NCBI RefSeq assembly: GCF_016950255.1
Contig: NZ_JACGFN010000001.1
Span: forward strand, 1,364,001 to 1,428,000
Length of the DNA stretch: 64,000 bases
Direction of reading: 5' to 3'
DNA from: Pectobacterium brasiliense
GTDB lineage: Bacteria; Pseudomonadota; Gammaproteobacteria; Enterobacterales; Enterobacteriaceae
Part shown: positions 18,680-26,982 of the stretch, in pieces
Layout: each line of letters begins with the position of its first letter
Numbering within the stretch: the stretch's first letter is position 1
Position numbers and translations under genes: made by a program
Notes under the pieces: generated by a model
What the model was told of the DNA's origin: nothing
Seen by the model: the letters and a program-made list of their open reading frames with translations, nothing else
Databases searched by the model: none

Positions 18680-19693
18680 TTAATTCCCTTTCGCAGCCTG
18701 CTTCAAATAGGAGGAATTAATGGAGTCGGCGAACGATGCAGGAATATCGCGTTGGCGAACTTCGCCGATACTCTCCAGAAAATGCGCCGTTTTTGCGACT
18801 GCCTGACCGATACCGCTGCGATCGGTGTGGCTACCGTCACCCAACCATTGCGCCGTCGCCTGCTGTTCCAGCGTCGGGTATTCCAGCCCTGACAGCGTAT
18901 TGGTTGCCGTGGTGACTGGCGCACCGACTTCTTTTGCCACAATCGCCGCCGCTTTTTCCGGGTCCTGACGGAACTCATCCACTTTCAGCTGGTGTACCCG
19001 CAGGAAGCGCGCCACCGTTTCCGGGTACTGCTGGGCAAAAGCCTTTCTGACCACATAGTTGTTGTAAATGAGATAGCCATCTTTTTGCAGATCTTTAGTC
19101 GCAAAAATCGCATGCCCGGCGGAGGCTTCCAGCTCCTGTGCGAACGGAGCCCAGACATAGCCTGCATCAATGTCGCCACGCTTCCATGCCGCTACCATCT
19201 CAGCCGGACGTAGTGGAATAAGGGTAATCTTGCTGCGGTCGAGTTTATTTACCGCGATTGCCGCTTCCAGCGCGTACTGCGCTGTGGAATTTGGCGGATA
19301 GGCGACGCGCTTACCTTCGATATCTTTCAGCGTGGCGATACCAGACTTGGCAATCAGGCGTTCGTACGTGGCGATCACACCAGATACACCGACGATCTCC
19401 ACTGGCAGTTTTCTGACAATACCGGCTGTCGCCGGGCTGGAACCAAAGTTGGCGATATCTATTGCATTACTGGCGAAATAATTCAGCGCATCAGCACCAG
19501 AAGCAAACTGCACCCACTTTACTGGCGCACCCAATGCTTTTTGCAGCGAACCATCGGCTTTAGCTAAGACTAATACCTGCGAACCACCGCTGTAGGCCAC
19601 GCGCACTTCATCAGGCTGCTTTTCCGCCGCCAATACGGATGTCGTGATTAATAACAAGCCACTGACGCCGACAGCACTCAATCTATTTTTCAT
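18680..19693 (-). CDS. periplasmic sulfonate-type binding protein (TauA/SsuA family)
   Basis: Substrate-binding protein of 337 residues with a signal peptide cleaved near VLAAE (about 23). The segments VRVAYSGGSQVLVLAKADGSL, ALNYFASNAIDIANFGSSPATAG and LKDIEGKRVAYPPNSTAQYAL follow the TauA pattern. It lies between the LDH2-type dehydrogenase (65 bases upstream) and the permease (6 bases downstream). The ligand cannot be read from sequence. Proximity to Cbl and a sulfur lyase suggests an organosulfur compound. Confidence 0.88.
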   Translation of the reverse strand: MKNRLSAVGVSGLLLITTSVLAAEKQPDEVRVAYSGGSQVLVLAKADGSLQKALGAPVKWVQFASGADALNYFASNAIDIANFGSSPATAGIVRKLPVEIVGVSGVIATYERLIAKSGIATLKDIEGKRVAYPPNSTAQYALEAAIAVNKLDRSKITLIPLRPAEMVAAWKRGDIDAGYVWAPFAQELEASAGHAIFATKDLQKDGYLIYNNYVVRKAFAQQYPETVARFLRVHQLKVDEFRQDPEKAAAIVAKEVGAPVTTATNTLSGLEYPTLEQQATAQWLGDGSHTDRSGIGQAVAKTAHFLESIGEVRQRDIPASFADSINSSYLKQAAKGN

Positions 19694-19758
19694 TATTTTT
19701 CCCTATGGAATTAAAAAAATAATCAGTTAAATAAGTTAATAAATAATTAATTAATACA

Positions 19759-20781
19759 TCAGGCCACTTTTTTATTTAAATAAGAGAGCTGTCCCCAACT
19801 GACATCATCGACAAAAATACCGTTCTCCCGCCGATGGCGATAGGCTTGCTTTTCTTTATCGCCCGGCAGTAATAATTCATTATCATCACGGGATTGACGC
19901 ACCCATTCTAATAACGCCGGTATTTCCTGCTGATAGGTGGCCGCCCCGCCTAATTTCTGCGGATCGATTAAAATCGACAGCATACTGTTAATAATCTGCT
20001 TGCCCTCGCCTTTCGCCGTGCGCTCAGTTTTCCCACCGGTCAGCGCCGCCCCCAGTAAAGAGCAAACCAGCGAGAGTCCCGATCCTTTATGCTCGCCAAA
20101 CGGCAACAGCGCGCCCAAGGGTTGTTCCATCAGCCAGCGGGGATCGACCGTCGGGTTACCTTCGTTATCGACGATGCAGCCGGGCGCGACCGATTTGCCC
20201 TCATTCCAGGCGATACGCGCTTTGTTACCCGCAATCACGCTGGTAGCAAAATCCAGAATCACCGGATCGTCATGTTCGACCGGAATCCCGGCACAGAACG
20301 GGTTCGTCCCGAAGCGCGCCTGCTGGCCCTGCCACGGCAGCACCACTGGTTTGGTATACACATTGGCGAAATGCAGCGATACCAACCCGACTTCTGCGGC
20401 CTGTTCCGCCCACGCGCCGATACGCCCCAAATGGTGTGCATTGGCTAAACTTACTACCGCCAAACCGTGCGCTTGCGCACGCGCAATGCCTTCCGTCAGT
20501 GCCTGCTTCGCGACCACCTGCCCGAAGCCCTGCTGCCCGTCAAACGAGATCAGCGGGCCGAAATCCAGCGTTTTCTCCGCCAGAGCGTGAGGCGAAAGCC
20601 CGCCTTCCCGAATGGCGTCGATATAGCGCGGCAACATACTGACGCCGTGCGAGTCATGCCCTTTCAGGCTCGACTCAACGAGATTATCCGCCACCGTTTC
20701 TGCAATTGATGCGTCGACGTCATTCTCTGTCAGGCGGTCACGTAAATAATCGCGTAAATAATGGTGAGTAAAGACAGGCAT
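19759..20781 (-). CDS. LDH2/malate dehydrogenase family oxidoreductase (YbiC/HcxB-like)
   Basis: NAD(P)-dependent 2-hydroxyacid / 2-oxoacid oxidoreductase of about 340 residues. The family includes malate, ureidoglycolate and sulfolactate (ComC) dehydrogenases. The block GHDSHGVSMLPRYI holds the expected catalytic His; SFDGQQGFGQVVAKQAL, NAHHLGRIGAWAEQAA and RFGTNPFCAGIP match E. coli YbiC. I chose the ATG at 20781 (start MPVFTHHYLRDYL); the frame extends 25 codons further without homology. First gene of the leftward operon, so its substrate is probably linked to the transported compound. Confidence 0.85.
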   Translation of the reverse strand: MPVFTHHYLRDYLRDRLTENDVDASIAETVADNLVESSLKGHDSHGVSMLPRYIDAIREGGLSPHALAEKTLDFGPLISFDGQQGFGQVVAKQALTEGIARAQAHGLAVVSLANAHHLGRIGAWAEQAAEVGLVSLHFANVYTKPVVLPWQGQQARFGTNPFCAGIPVEHDDPVILDFATSVIAGNKARIAWNEGKSVAPGCIVDNEGNPTVDPRWLMEQPLGALLPFGEHKGSGLSLVCSLLGAALTGGKTERTAKGEGKQIINSMLSILIDPQKLGGAATYQQEIPALLEWVRQSRDDNELLLPGDKEKQAYRHRRENGIFVDDVSWGQLSYLNKKVA

Positions 20782-21097
20782 ATTTTTCTCGGTATAAAAA
20801 ATGACAATTAACATTAACGCCACTATAACGCGCCGATTTTTATCCATAACTGACAAATAAGACTATCTATAGCGAATATTTAGCTAAGGTGGTTATTTAC
20901 TTGTTTTCTCTTATTCATCACCAATGACAAACACCTTTCTTCTAACTTATTCCAAAAAACACTTTATCAGTGACGCGCCAAGAAAATAGGATGCCTTCTT
21001 TCATACCACCTTTATTACGCATTATTTATTGAAATAATAAATGATGGCTTTGAGCTACTTTATTACCGATTCTATTACTATTAAAAATGAGACAACA
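20782..21097. promoter_or_regulatory. divergent control region of the organosulfur operons
   Basis: About 316 AT-rich bases between two divergent ABC-transporter operons. Both promoters must lie here. Cbl and CysB sites are too degenerate to call by eye, so none is marked. AT runs near 20860-20960 and 21010-21045 are the likely promoter areas. Confidence 0.5.
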
Positions 21098-22123
21098 ATG
21101 ATGAATCACTCACTCCCCGCGAAAAAATCGACACGTTTCACACGCCTTGCTGCCCTGCTTGGCCTAACGCTAACGGCCTTTGGTGCCAGTGCGGAAGGCA
21201 CAATCAGCATTGCGCAGCAGTTTGGCATTGGTTACCTGATTCTAGATGTGGTGCGCGACCAGAACCTGATAGAAAAGCACGGTAAGCAGCAAGGCCTGGA
21301 TATCAAGGTAGACTGGCGCACACTTTCTGGTGCGACAGCGATTAACGAGGCGCTGCTATCCGGCGCGCTGGATGTGGCCTCCGCCGGGGTTCCTCCAATG
21401 CTGACCGTATGGGATCGCACGCAGGGTCGCCAGAATGTGAAAGCCATCGCCTCACTCGGCTCCATGCCCAACTATTTACTCAGCAATAACCCAGCAGTGA
21501 AATCTATCCGCGATCTGAGCGATAAAGACCGTATCGCCGTGCCTGCGGCAGGCGTAGGTTTCCAGTCCCGCACGCTGCAAATCGAAACCGCGAAGCTCTA
21601 TGGCGCGGAAGATTTCAAACGTTTCGATAAGATTTCTGTCAGCCTGCCGCATCCCGATGCCAGCGCGGCGCTTATCGCCGGCGGTTCCGAAATCAATGCT
21701 CACTTTTCCAGCCCACCGTTCCAATATCAGGCGCTGGAGCATGACAATGTGCACAAGATTCTAAGTTCTTATGACGTGCTGGGCGGTCAGGCAACGTTCA
21801 ACGTGCTCTACACCACGCAGAAATTCCATGATGAAAACCCAAAAACCTACCGCGCCTTCTATGAGGCGCTGAAAGAAGCGTCCCAGATTATCAAAGCAGA
21901 TAAAGCCGCAGCGGCAGAAACCTATATTCGGGTAGAAAAATCGAAACTGGATCCTGAACTGGTCAAACGCATCGTCGCCGATCCCGAAATCGATTTCACT
22001 ATCACGCCGGAACGTACCTACGTTTATGCCGAAAAGTTGCAACAGCTTGGCGTGCTGAAAAACAAAGCCGCCTCCTGGAAGGACTATTTTTTTGCTGAAA
22101 TCCACGACCAACCGGGTAGCTAA
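21098..22123 (+). CDS. second periplasmic binding protein, sulfonate/nitrate type (SsuA/NrtA-like)
   Basis: Substrate-binding protein of about 341 residues with a signal peptide ending near ASAEG (about 33). ISIAQQFGIGYLILDVVRDQNLIEKH, GALDVASAGVPPMLTVWDRTQG and LSDKDRIAVPAAGVGFQSRTLQ place it in the NMT1/SsuA superfamily, in a different branch from the TauA-like protein of the opposite operon. I chose the double ATG at 21098 with GAG 6 bases ahead; the frame extends 19 codons further. First gene of the rightward operon. Its ligand is unknown, but it is organised as a partner system to the leftward transporter. Confidence 0.87.
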   Translation: MMNHSLPAKKSTRFTRLAALLGLTLTAFGASAEGTISIAQQFGIGYLILDVVRDQNLIEKHGKQQGLDIKVDWRTLSGATAINEALLSGALDVASAGVPPMLTVWDRTQGRQNVKAIASLGSMPNYLLSNNPAVKSIRDLSDKDRIAVPAAGVGFQSRTLQIETAKLYGAEDFKRFDKISVSLPHPDASAALIAGGSEINAHFSSPPFQYQALEHDNVHKILSSYDVLGGQATFNVLYTTQKFHDENPKTYRAFYEALKEASQIIKADKAAAAETYIRVEKSKLDPELVKRIVADPEIDFTITPERTYVYAEKLQQLGVLKNKAASWKDYFFAEIHDQPGS

Positions 22124-22176
22124 GCGGTCAGCACGCCCCATTCGACAAGCATCTCGTCGCTACGCAGGAGAACAAT

Positions 22177-23043
22177 ATGACACACCGCTCCCACGATACC
22201 GTCGCTCAGCCGCTGTTGCAGGTTGATGTCGTCGGACTGGAATACCGAACCCGCCGCAGTTTAGTTCGCGCCACCCACGATGTGAGTTTCGACGTCTTTC
22301 CCGCCGAGCGTTTTGTACTCTTAGGACCTTCAGGCTGCGGAAAATCCAGCTTGCTCAAATCTATCGGCGGTTTTTTGTCTCCGGTAGACGGCGAAATCCG
22401 CCTTGAGGGTCAGCCCGTCACACGTCCGGGCCCGGATCGCATCATGGTCTTTCAGGAGTTTGATCAACTGCCGCCGTGGAAAACCGTGCTGGAAAATACG
22501 CTGTTTCCTCTGGTTGCCAGCCGTCAGGCAACGCGAGCCGAAGCCGAGGAACGTGCCCGTTATTTTCTCGATAAAGTTGGGCTGGCGAAATTTACCGATG
22601 CCTATCCGCATACGTTATCCGGAGGAATGAAGCAACGCGTCGCCATCGCGCGGGCGCTGACCATGCAGCCGAAAGTGCTGCTTATGGATGAGCCATTCGC
22701 CGCGCTGGATGCGCTGACCCGACGCAAAATGCAGGAAGAACTGCTGGCGCTGTGGGAAGAGGTGCGCTTCACGCTGCTGTTTGTCACCCATTCGATTGAG
22801 GAAGCGCTGATCGTCGGCAGCCGGGTTTTGCTGCTCTCACCGCATCCTGGTCGCGTGCGAGCGGAAATCAACTGCCATCAGTTCGCGCTGAGCGACCAGG
22901 GCAGTGAAGCTTTTCAAACCACCGCACAGCGTATTCACCATCTTCTTTTTCCAACTGATACTGACGTGCCTTCACCCGCCACCTCAACACAAGGTAAATC
23001 TTATGAGCATCCAGCCCCCCGTGCGGCCCGAGTATCAGCGTGA
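22177..23043 (+). CDS. second sulfonate-type ABC transporter ATPase
   Basis: ATP-binding subunit of 288 residues. Walker A GPSGCGKSS, Q-loop MVFQEFDQLPPWKTVLEN, signature LSGGMKQRVAIARA, Walker B LLMDEPFAALD and switch His in LLFVTHSIEEAL are all intact. About 45 extra residues at the C-terminus (DTDVPSPATSTQGKS and onward) overlap the start of the permease gene by 41 bases. GGAG precedes the ATG. Downstream of the binding-protein gene by 53 bases. Confidence 0.9.
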   Translation: MTHRSHDTVAQPLLQVDVVGLEYRTRRSLVRATHDVSFDVFPAERFVLLGPSGCGKSSLLKSIGGFLSPVDGEIRLEGQPVTRPGPDRIMVFQEFDQLPPWKTVLENTLFPLVASRQATRAEAEERARYFLDKVGLAKFTDAYPHTLSGGMKQRVAIARALTMQPKVLLMDEPFAALDALTRRKMQEELLALWEEVRFTLLFVTHSIEEALIVGSRVLLLSPHPGRVRAEINCHQFALSDQGSEAFQTTAQRIHHLLFPTDTDVPSPATSTQGKSYEHPAPRAARVSA

Positions 23044-23869
23044 ACTGGCGCCGCTGAAAGACTTCACACTGACCCAGCCTCTGCCGCTGACCACGCGCCT
23101 GTGGAACCAGACCTGGATTCGCAAGCTGGTGCTGTTGGCAGGGCTGCTAGTGCTGTGGGAGTTCGCCGCACGCTGGCAAAACAACGATCTAATGCTGCCA
23201 AGTTTCCTGCAAACCTTTCAGGCATTTCGCGACGATCTCGCCAGCGGCGAACTGCCACATAAGATGGTGGTTTCCCTCGGCACATTGCTAAAAGGCTATG
23301 TCATTGGCAGCCTGCTGGCACTGGCCCTCAGCGCGTTGGCGGTATCCACCCGTTTCGGACGCGATCTCTTAGGCACCTTAACCTCCATGTTCAACCCGCT
23401 CCCTGCGATTGCGTTACTGCCGTTAGCGCTGCTGTGGTTTGGGCTGGGAGAAAAGAGTCTGGTATTCGTTCTCGTCCACTCCGTGATGTGGCCGATGGCG
23501 CTGAATACCTATTCCGGCTTTCTCGGCGTTTCGGAAACGCTGCGTATGGCGGGTCGCAACTACGGCCTGACAGGCTTTCGCTATATCAATGCCATCCTAA
23601 TCCCCGCTGCGCTGCCGTCGATTCTCTCCGGTCTGAAGATCGGCTGGGCGTTTGCCTGGCGCACCCTGATCGCCGCTGAGCTGGTCTTCGGCGCATCAAG
23701 CGGCAATGGCGGTTTGGGCTGGTACATCTTCCAAAACCGTAACGAGCTTTACACCGACCGCGTTTTCGCCGGACTGGCGTCCGTCATCATCATCGGGCTG
23801 CTGGTTGAAGGGCTGGTGTTTTCCACCATCGAAAAGGTCACGGTGAAACGCTGGGGAATGCAGCGCTAA
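23003..23869 (+). CDS. second sulfonate-type ABC transporter permease
   Basis: SsuC-like permease of 288 residues, with about six spans after a hydrophilic N-terminal stretch of about 35 residues. The ATPase-contact loop is near AGRNYGLTGFRYINAILIPAALPSI (about 200-224). I chose the ATG at 23003, seven bases after AAGGT and inside the ATPase gene; a longer frame from 22904 would overlap far more and reads as non-homologous. This protein completes the rightward transporter. Confidence 0.88.
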   Translation: MSIQPPVRPEYQRELAPLKDFTLTQPLPLTTRLWNQTWIRKLVLLAGLLVLWEFAARWQNNDLMLPSFLQTFQAFRDDLASGELPHKMVVSLGTLLKGYVIGSLLALALSALAVSTRFGRDLLGTLTSMFNPLPAIALLPLALLWFGLGEKSLVFVLVHSVMWPMALNTYSGFLGVSETLRMAGRNYGLTGFRYINAILIPAALPSILSGLKIGWAFAWRTLIAAELVFGASSGNGGLGWYIFQNRNELYTDRVFAGLASVIIIGLLVEGLVFSTIEKVTVKRWGMQR

Positions 23870-23986
23870 ACGTCATTCTGGTTATGCGAAATCTAGCCAT
23901 TGATAGCCAGAATTGTTCTTTTGCGGCGCTCGATATCGCTGTTACAACTGATTTGTCTTTTCCCACAGAGATGAGAGATCGCGACC

Positions 23987-25090
23987 ATGATTGCAATACA
24001 AGCGCCACAAACCTATCTGAATCGTGACGGCGTCATTCGTTCTGTCGGCGACTATGCGGCGCCTTACGCCAGCACAATACTGATTATTACCAGTCCACAG
24101 GCATGGAAAACGACGGCGGATGCTGTCGAACGCAGCCTCAATGAGCACGGTTTACGCTATCAGGTCGAATTTTTGCCGGGTGATTGCACCAAACCCGCGA
24201 TAGAAGCGCTGACCGCACAGGCGCGCGCCTTCAACGCGGAACTGATTTTAGGGATTGGCGGCGGCCGCGTGCTGGATGTCGCCAAAGCCATCGGCGACAT
24301 TTTGGGGCAGTTGCCCGTCATCGCCGTCCCCACCATTGCCGCTACCTGCGCCGCCTGGTCACCGATCAGCGTGATTTACAGCGAGAGCGGCGCACACAAC
24401 GGCCCCTTTCCGCTGACGCGACTACCGGTATGGGTACTGGTGGACAGCGAGATCATCGCTCACAGCCCTTCACGTTATCTCAAAGCAGGTATCGTGGATG
24501 CGCTAGCGAAGTGGTATAAATTCCAACCTTATTTGCGTCACGGCGATGACGGGCTGGCGTTAGCGCTTAAAGCACAGGCGGCGAAGCTGGCTGTGGAAAC
24601 ATTTAATACGTATGGCGAACAGGCCATCGCGGATAACGAGCAAGGTCTGGTCACGCCGGCGCTGCGCCGTGTGATCGATGCCGTTATCGCGCTAGCGGGC
24701 GTCGCGAACAGCATGAAAGATGAGGTGCCACGCATCGGCGTTGCCCATGCCATTCACAACAGCATGACGCGCCTGCCGGAACTGCACGACTGGCTGCATG
24801 GTGAGAAAGTAGGTTTTGGTCTGGCCGCACAGGCCTTTCTGGAACACGATAGCGACGCTGACCGAGAAGAACTCTTCACCCAACTGCGCCGCTACGGTAG
24901 CCCAATAACGCTAAGTGCCCTCGGCCTGAATGAACACCCACAGCTAGTGGAAAACATCGCGCAGCACGTGAAAATCGCACCGAAAATTGCCGCGCGCCTC
25001 CCTTTTGCAACAGATGCCGAACGAATCCAACAGGCGCTGTGGCGCACGCAAACGTTAGAAACCCGCGTGATAGATAGCCACGCGGCATAG
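23987..25090 (+). CDS. iron-containing alcohol dehydrogenase family, HcxA/YbdH-like hydroxycarboxylate dehydrogenase
   Basis: Metal-dependent NAD(P) oxidoreductase of 367 residues in the glycerol dehydrogenase group. The NAD-binding run is ILGIGGGRVLDVAKAIG (about 86-102). VIAVPTIAATCAAWSPISVIY matches E. coli YbdH (HcxA) very closely. The metal site is supplied by the Asp in GIVDALAKWY and the histidines in VAHAIHNSMTRLP and LHGEKVGFG. It lies 117 bases after the permease on the same strand. HcxA reduces 2-oxo acids to 2-hydroxy acids. The opposite operon carries an HcxB-like enzyme of another fold, so the two may act on one hydroxy/keto acid pair. Confidence 0.85.
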   Translation: MIAIQAPQTYLNRDGVIRSVGDYAAPYASTILIITSPQAWKTTADAVERSLNEHGLRYQVEFLPGDCTKPAIEALTAQARAFNAELILGIGGGRVLDVAKAIGDILGQLPVIAVPTIAATCAAWSPISVIYSESGAHNGPFPLTRLPVWVLVDSEIIAHSPSRYLKAGIVDALAKWYKFQPYLRHGDDGLALALKAQAAKLAVETFNTYGEQAIADNEQGLVTPALRRVIDAVIALAGVANSMKDEVPRIGVAHAIHNSMTRLPELHDWLHGEKVGFGLAAQAFLEHDSDADREELFTQLRRYGSPITLSALGLNEHPQLVENIAQHVKIAPKIAARLPFATDAERIQQALWRTQTLETRVIDSHAA

Positions 25091-25112
25091 TCAGTATTAG
25101 ATCAAGAAAAGA

Positions 25113-25144
25113 AACGGGCACCTCGATCGCTCGACGCACCCGTT
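25113..25144. terminator. weak convergent hairpin between dehydrogenase and gltP
   Basis: AACGGG (25113-25118) pairs with CCCGTT (25139-25144) around a 20-base loop in the gap between convergent genes. No clear U-run. Position favours a terminator, structure is weak. Confidence 0.35.
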
Positions 25145-25171
25145 GCATAGGCTATTTGAAATAGTCCGGGA

Positions 25172-26488
25172 TTATCCCTGCTGGGCAGGCTGCGTGCTTA
25201 TCCCTTTAAGCTCACGCTCATAAGCCCGCGCTTTCTTCTCATCGAACTGGTTTTCCCACTTGGCAATGACCAGTACCGCCAGCGCATTCCCTACCACATT
25301 CAGCGCGGTACGCGCCATATCGAGGATACGGTCAACGCCCGCAATAAACGCCAGGCCTTCCAGCGGAATACCGACGCTGCCCAGCGTTGCCAGCAGTACA
25401 ACAAACGACACGCCCGGTACGCCGGCAATGCCTTTGGACGTCAGCATTAGTGTCAACACCAGCACGATTTCCTGCCCAATCGACAGTTCGATACCGTACA
25501 GCTGCGCGATGAAGATCGCCGCAATACTCTGGTACAGCGTAGAACCATCAAGGTTAAAGGAGTAACCGGTCGGCACCACAAAGCTGGTAATCGACTTCGG
25601 CGCACCATAGGCTTCCATTTTTTCGATGATACGCGGCAGCACGGTTTCGGAACTGGCTGTGGAGTACGCGAGGATCAGCTCATCTTTGAGGATACGGATC
25701 AAGATGGTGATACGCAGCTTACACAGCCGTGCGACGATACCGAGCACCACCAGCGCGAAGAAGAAAATCGCGGCATAAACCAGCATAACCAGCTTGGCTA
25801 ACGGCCACAGCGACGCAAAACCGAAGTTGGCAACCGTGACGGAAATCAGCGCAAACACCCCAACAGGCGCGTAACGCATGATCATGTGCGTCACTTTAAA
25901 CATGGTTTCCGACACGCCGCGGAAGACGTTCAACAGCGGTTCACGGTGATCTTTCGGCAATGAGGATAACCCCAGACCGAACAGTACCGAGAAGAAGATA
26001 ATCGGCAGCATGTCGCCGTGTGTCATCGCGGCGAAGATATTCGGCGGAATCAGCGACAGCACCGTCCCCACCAGACTGTGCGAACCGCTCTGCACCTGCT
26101 CGGTGGTCTTTTGATACTGCGAGATATCAACGGCGGTCAGCGTCGACATGTCGATGCCGTGACCCGGCTGGAAGACATTCGCCAGCGTGATGCCAAGAAT
26201 AATCGCCACCGTCGTGATAATTTCAAAATAGAGGATGGTTTTGAAGCCGATGCGCCCAAGCTTCTTGGCATCCCCTACGCCTGCAATCCCGACAATCAAC
26301 GTGGCGATGACAATCGGGACAACGATCATTTTAATCAGGCGGATAAAGATGTCGCCCGCGGGGCTAAGAATATTGCTGATAAGCCACTGGCGGCTTTCTT
26401 GCTGTTCATGCAGCACGGCGCCGAGTGCAATACCCAGAACCAACGCGATAAGGATTTGCCAGGCAAGGCTGATTTTTTGTGTTTTCAT
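25172..26488 (-). CDS. gltP: proton-glutamate/aspartate symporter GltP
   Basis: Dicarboxylate/amino acid:cation symporter of 438 residues, nearly collinear with E. coli GltP: SLAWQILIALVLG, RLIKMIVVPIVIATLIVGIAGVGDAKKLGRIG, the AYSTASSETVLPRI hairpin, NLDGSTLY and DRILDMARTALNVVGNALA, which carry the binding-site residues. I chose the ATG at 26488 (MKTQKIS), which aligns with the E. coli start; an ATG two codons earlier is possible. It imports L-glutamate and L-aspartate. Cysteate is a structural analogue of aspartate, so a role in the neighbouring sulfur island is possible. Confidence 0.92.
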   Translation of the reverse strand: MKTQKISLAWQILIALVLGIALGAVLHEQQESRQWLISNILSPAGDIFIRLIKMIVVPIVIATLIVGIAGVGDAKKLGRIGFKTILYFEIITTVAIILGITLANVFQPGHGIDMSTLTAVDISQYQKTTEQVQSGSHSLVGTVLSLIPPNIFAAMTHGDMLPIIFFSVLFGLGLSSLPKDHREPLLNVFRGVSETMFKVTHMIMRYAPVGVFALISVTVANFGFASLWPLAKLVMLVYAAIFFFALVVLGIVARLCKLRITILIRILKDELILAYSTASSETVLPRIIEKMEAYGAPKSITSFVVPTGYSFNLDGSTLYQSIAAIFIAQLYGIELSIGQEIVLVLTLMLTSKGIAGVPGVSFVVLLATLGSVGIPLEGLAFIAGVDRILDMARTALNVVGNALAVLVIAKWENQFDEKKARAYERELKGISTQPAQQG

Positions 26489-26611
26489 CGTCATTTTCCG
26501 TTTTAAACTCCCCGCCATCACAAACATGGCGCTAGCGCGACTCCGGCGCAATACGAACCGAAAAATCAACGTGGAGGTGACTGACTAGTGAGAAGGATGT
26601 CTGATGGATTA

Positions 26612-26689
26612 ACCCGTCATACTTCAAGCTGCATACGCACTGTTCAAAACGCACACGTTTTTGTCCTGCAACTCGAATTATTTAGGGTA
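26612..26689. repeat. internally deleted ERIC element
   Basis: 78 bp with both ERIC ends in inverted orientation (ACCCGTCATACTTCAAGCTG at one side, CTGCAACTCGAATTATTTAG at the other). The conserved core is missing and replaced by a short AACGCACACGTT-type hairpin. Internal deletions of ERIC are known. Confidence 0.82.
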
Positions 26690-26920
26690 AATGTTCTATT
26701 GCGATACCAAAATCGTTAACATAATTATTCAATAAAAACGCACAAGTATTTGTATCGCTTAGCAAAAATTCAGACATAAGTTATTGTTATGGCGAGGATG
26801 CTACTATTGCAGCACGATCAGATCAAGCAGATTATCGGCACGATAAACCATATTTATGCTAAATCGAGCACAGAAAAAGGTGGGTATCGCGATACAAAAA
26901 ATCGCGACGAAATCGAAAGG

Positions 26921-26957
26921 AAAAACCCTGCCCAGTCAAAAAAACGCTGGCTGGGCA
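26921..26957 (-). terminator. possible cbl terminator
   Basis: On the minus strand TGCCCAG (26957-26951) pairs with CTGGGCA (26935-26929), followed by GGG and TTTTT. It starts 26 bases after the cbl stop. The loop is long (15 bases). Confidence 0.5.
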
Positions 26958-26982
26958 TCGGGTTAGGAAACTGCGCTATCAA

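Larger units (their letters stand above)
26489..26982. other. spacer between gltP and cbl
   Basis: Holds the gltP promoter (minus strand), a shortened ERIC copy and a hairpin that may end cbl. A 68-codon plus-strand frame at 26789-26995 runs through the hairpin and has no ribosome site, so it is not called. Confidence 0.5.
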
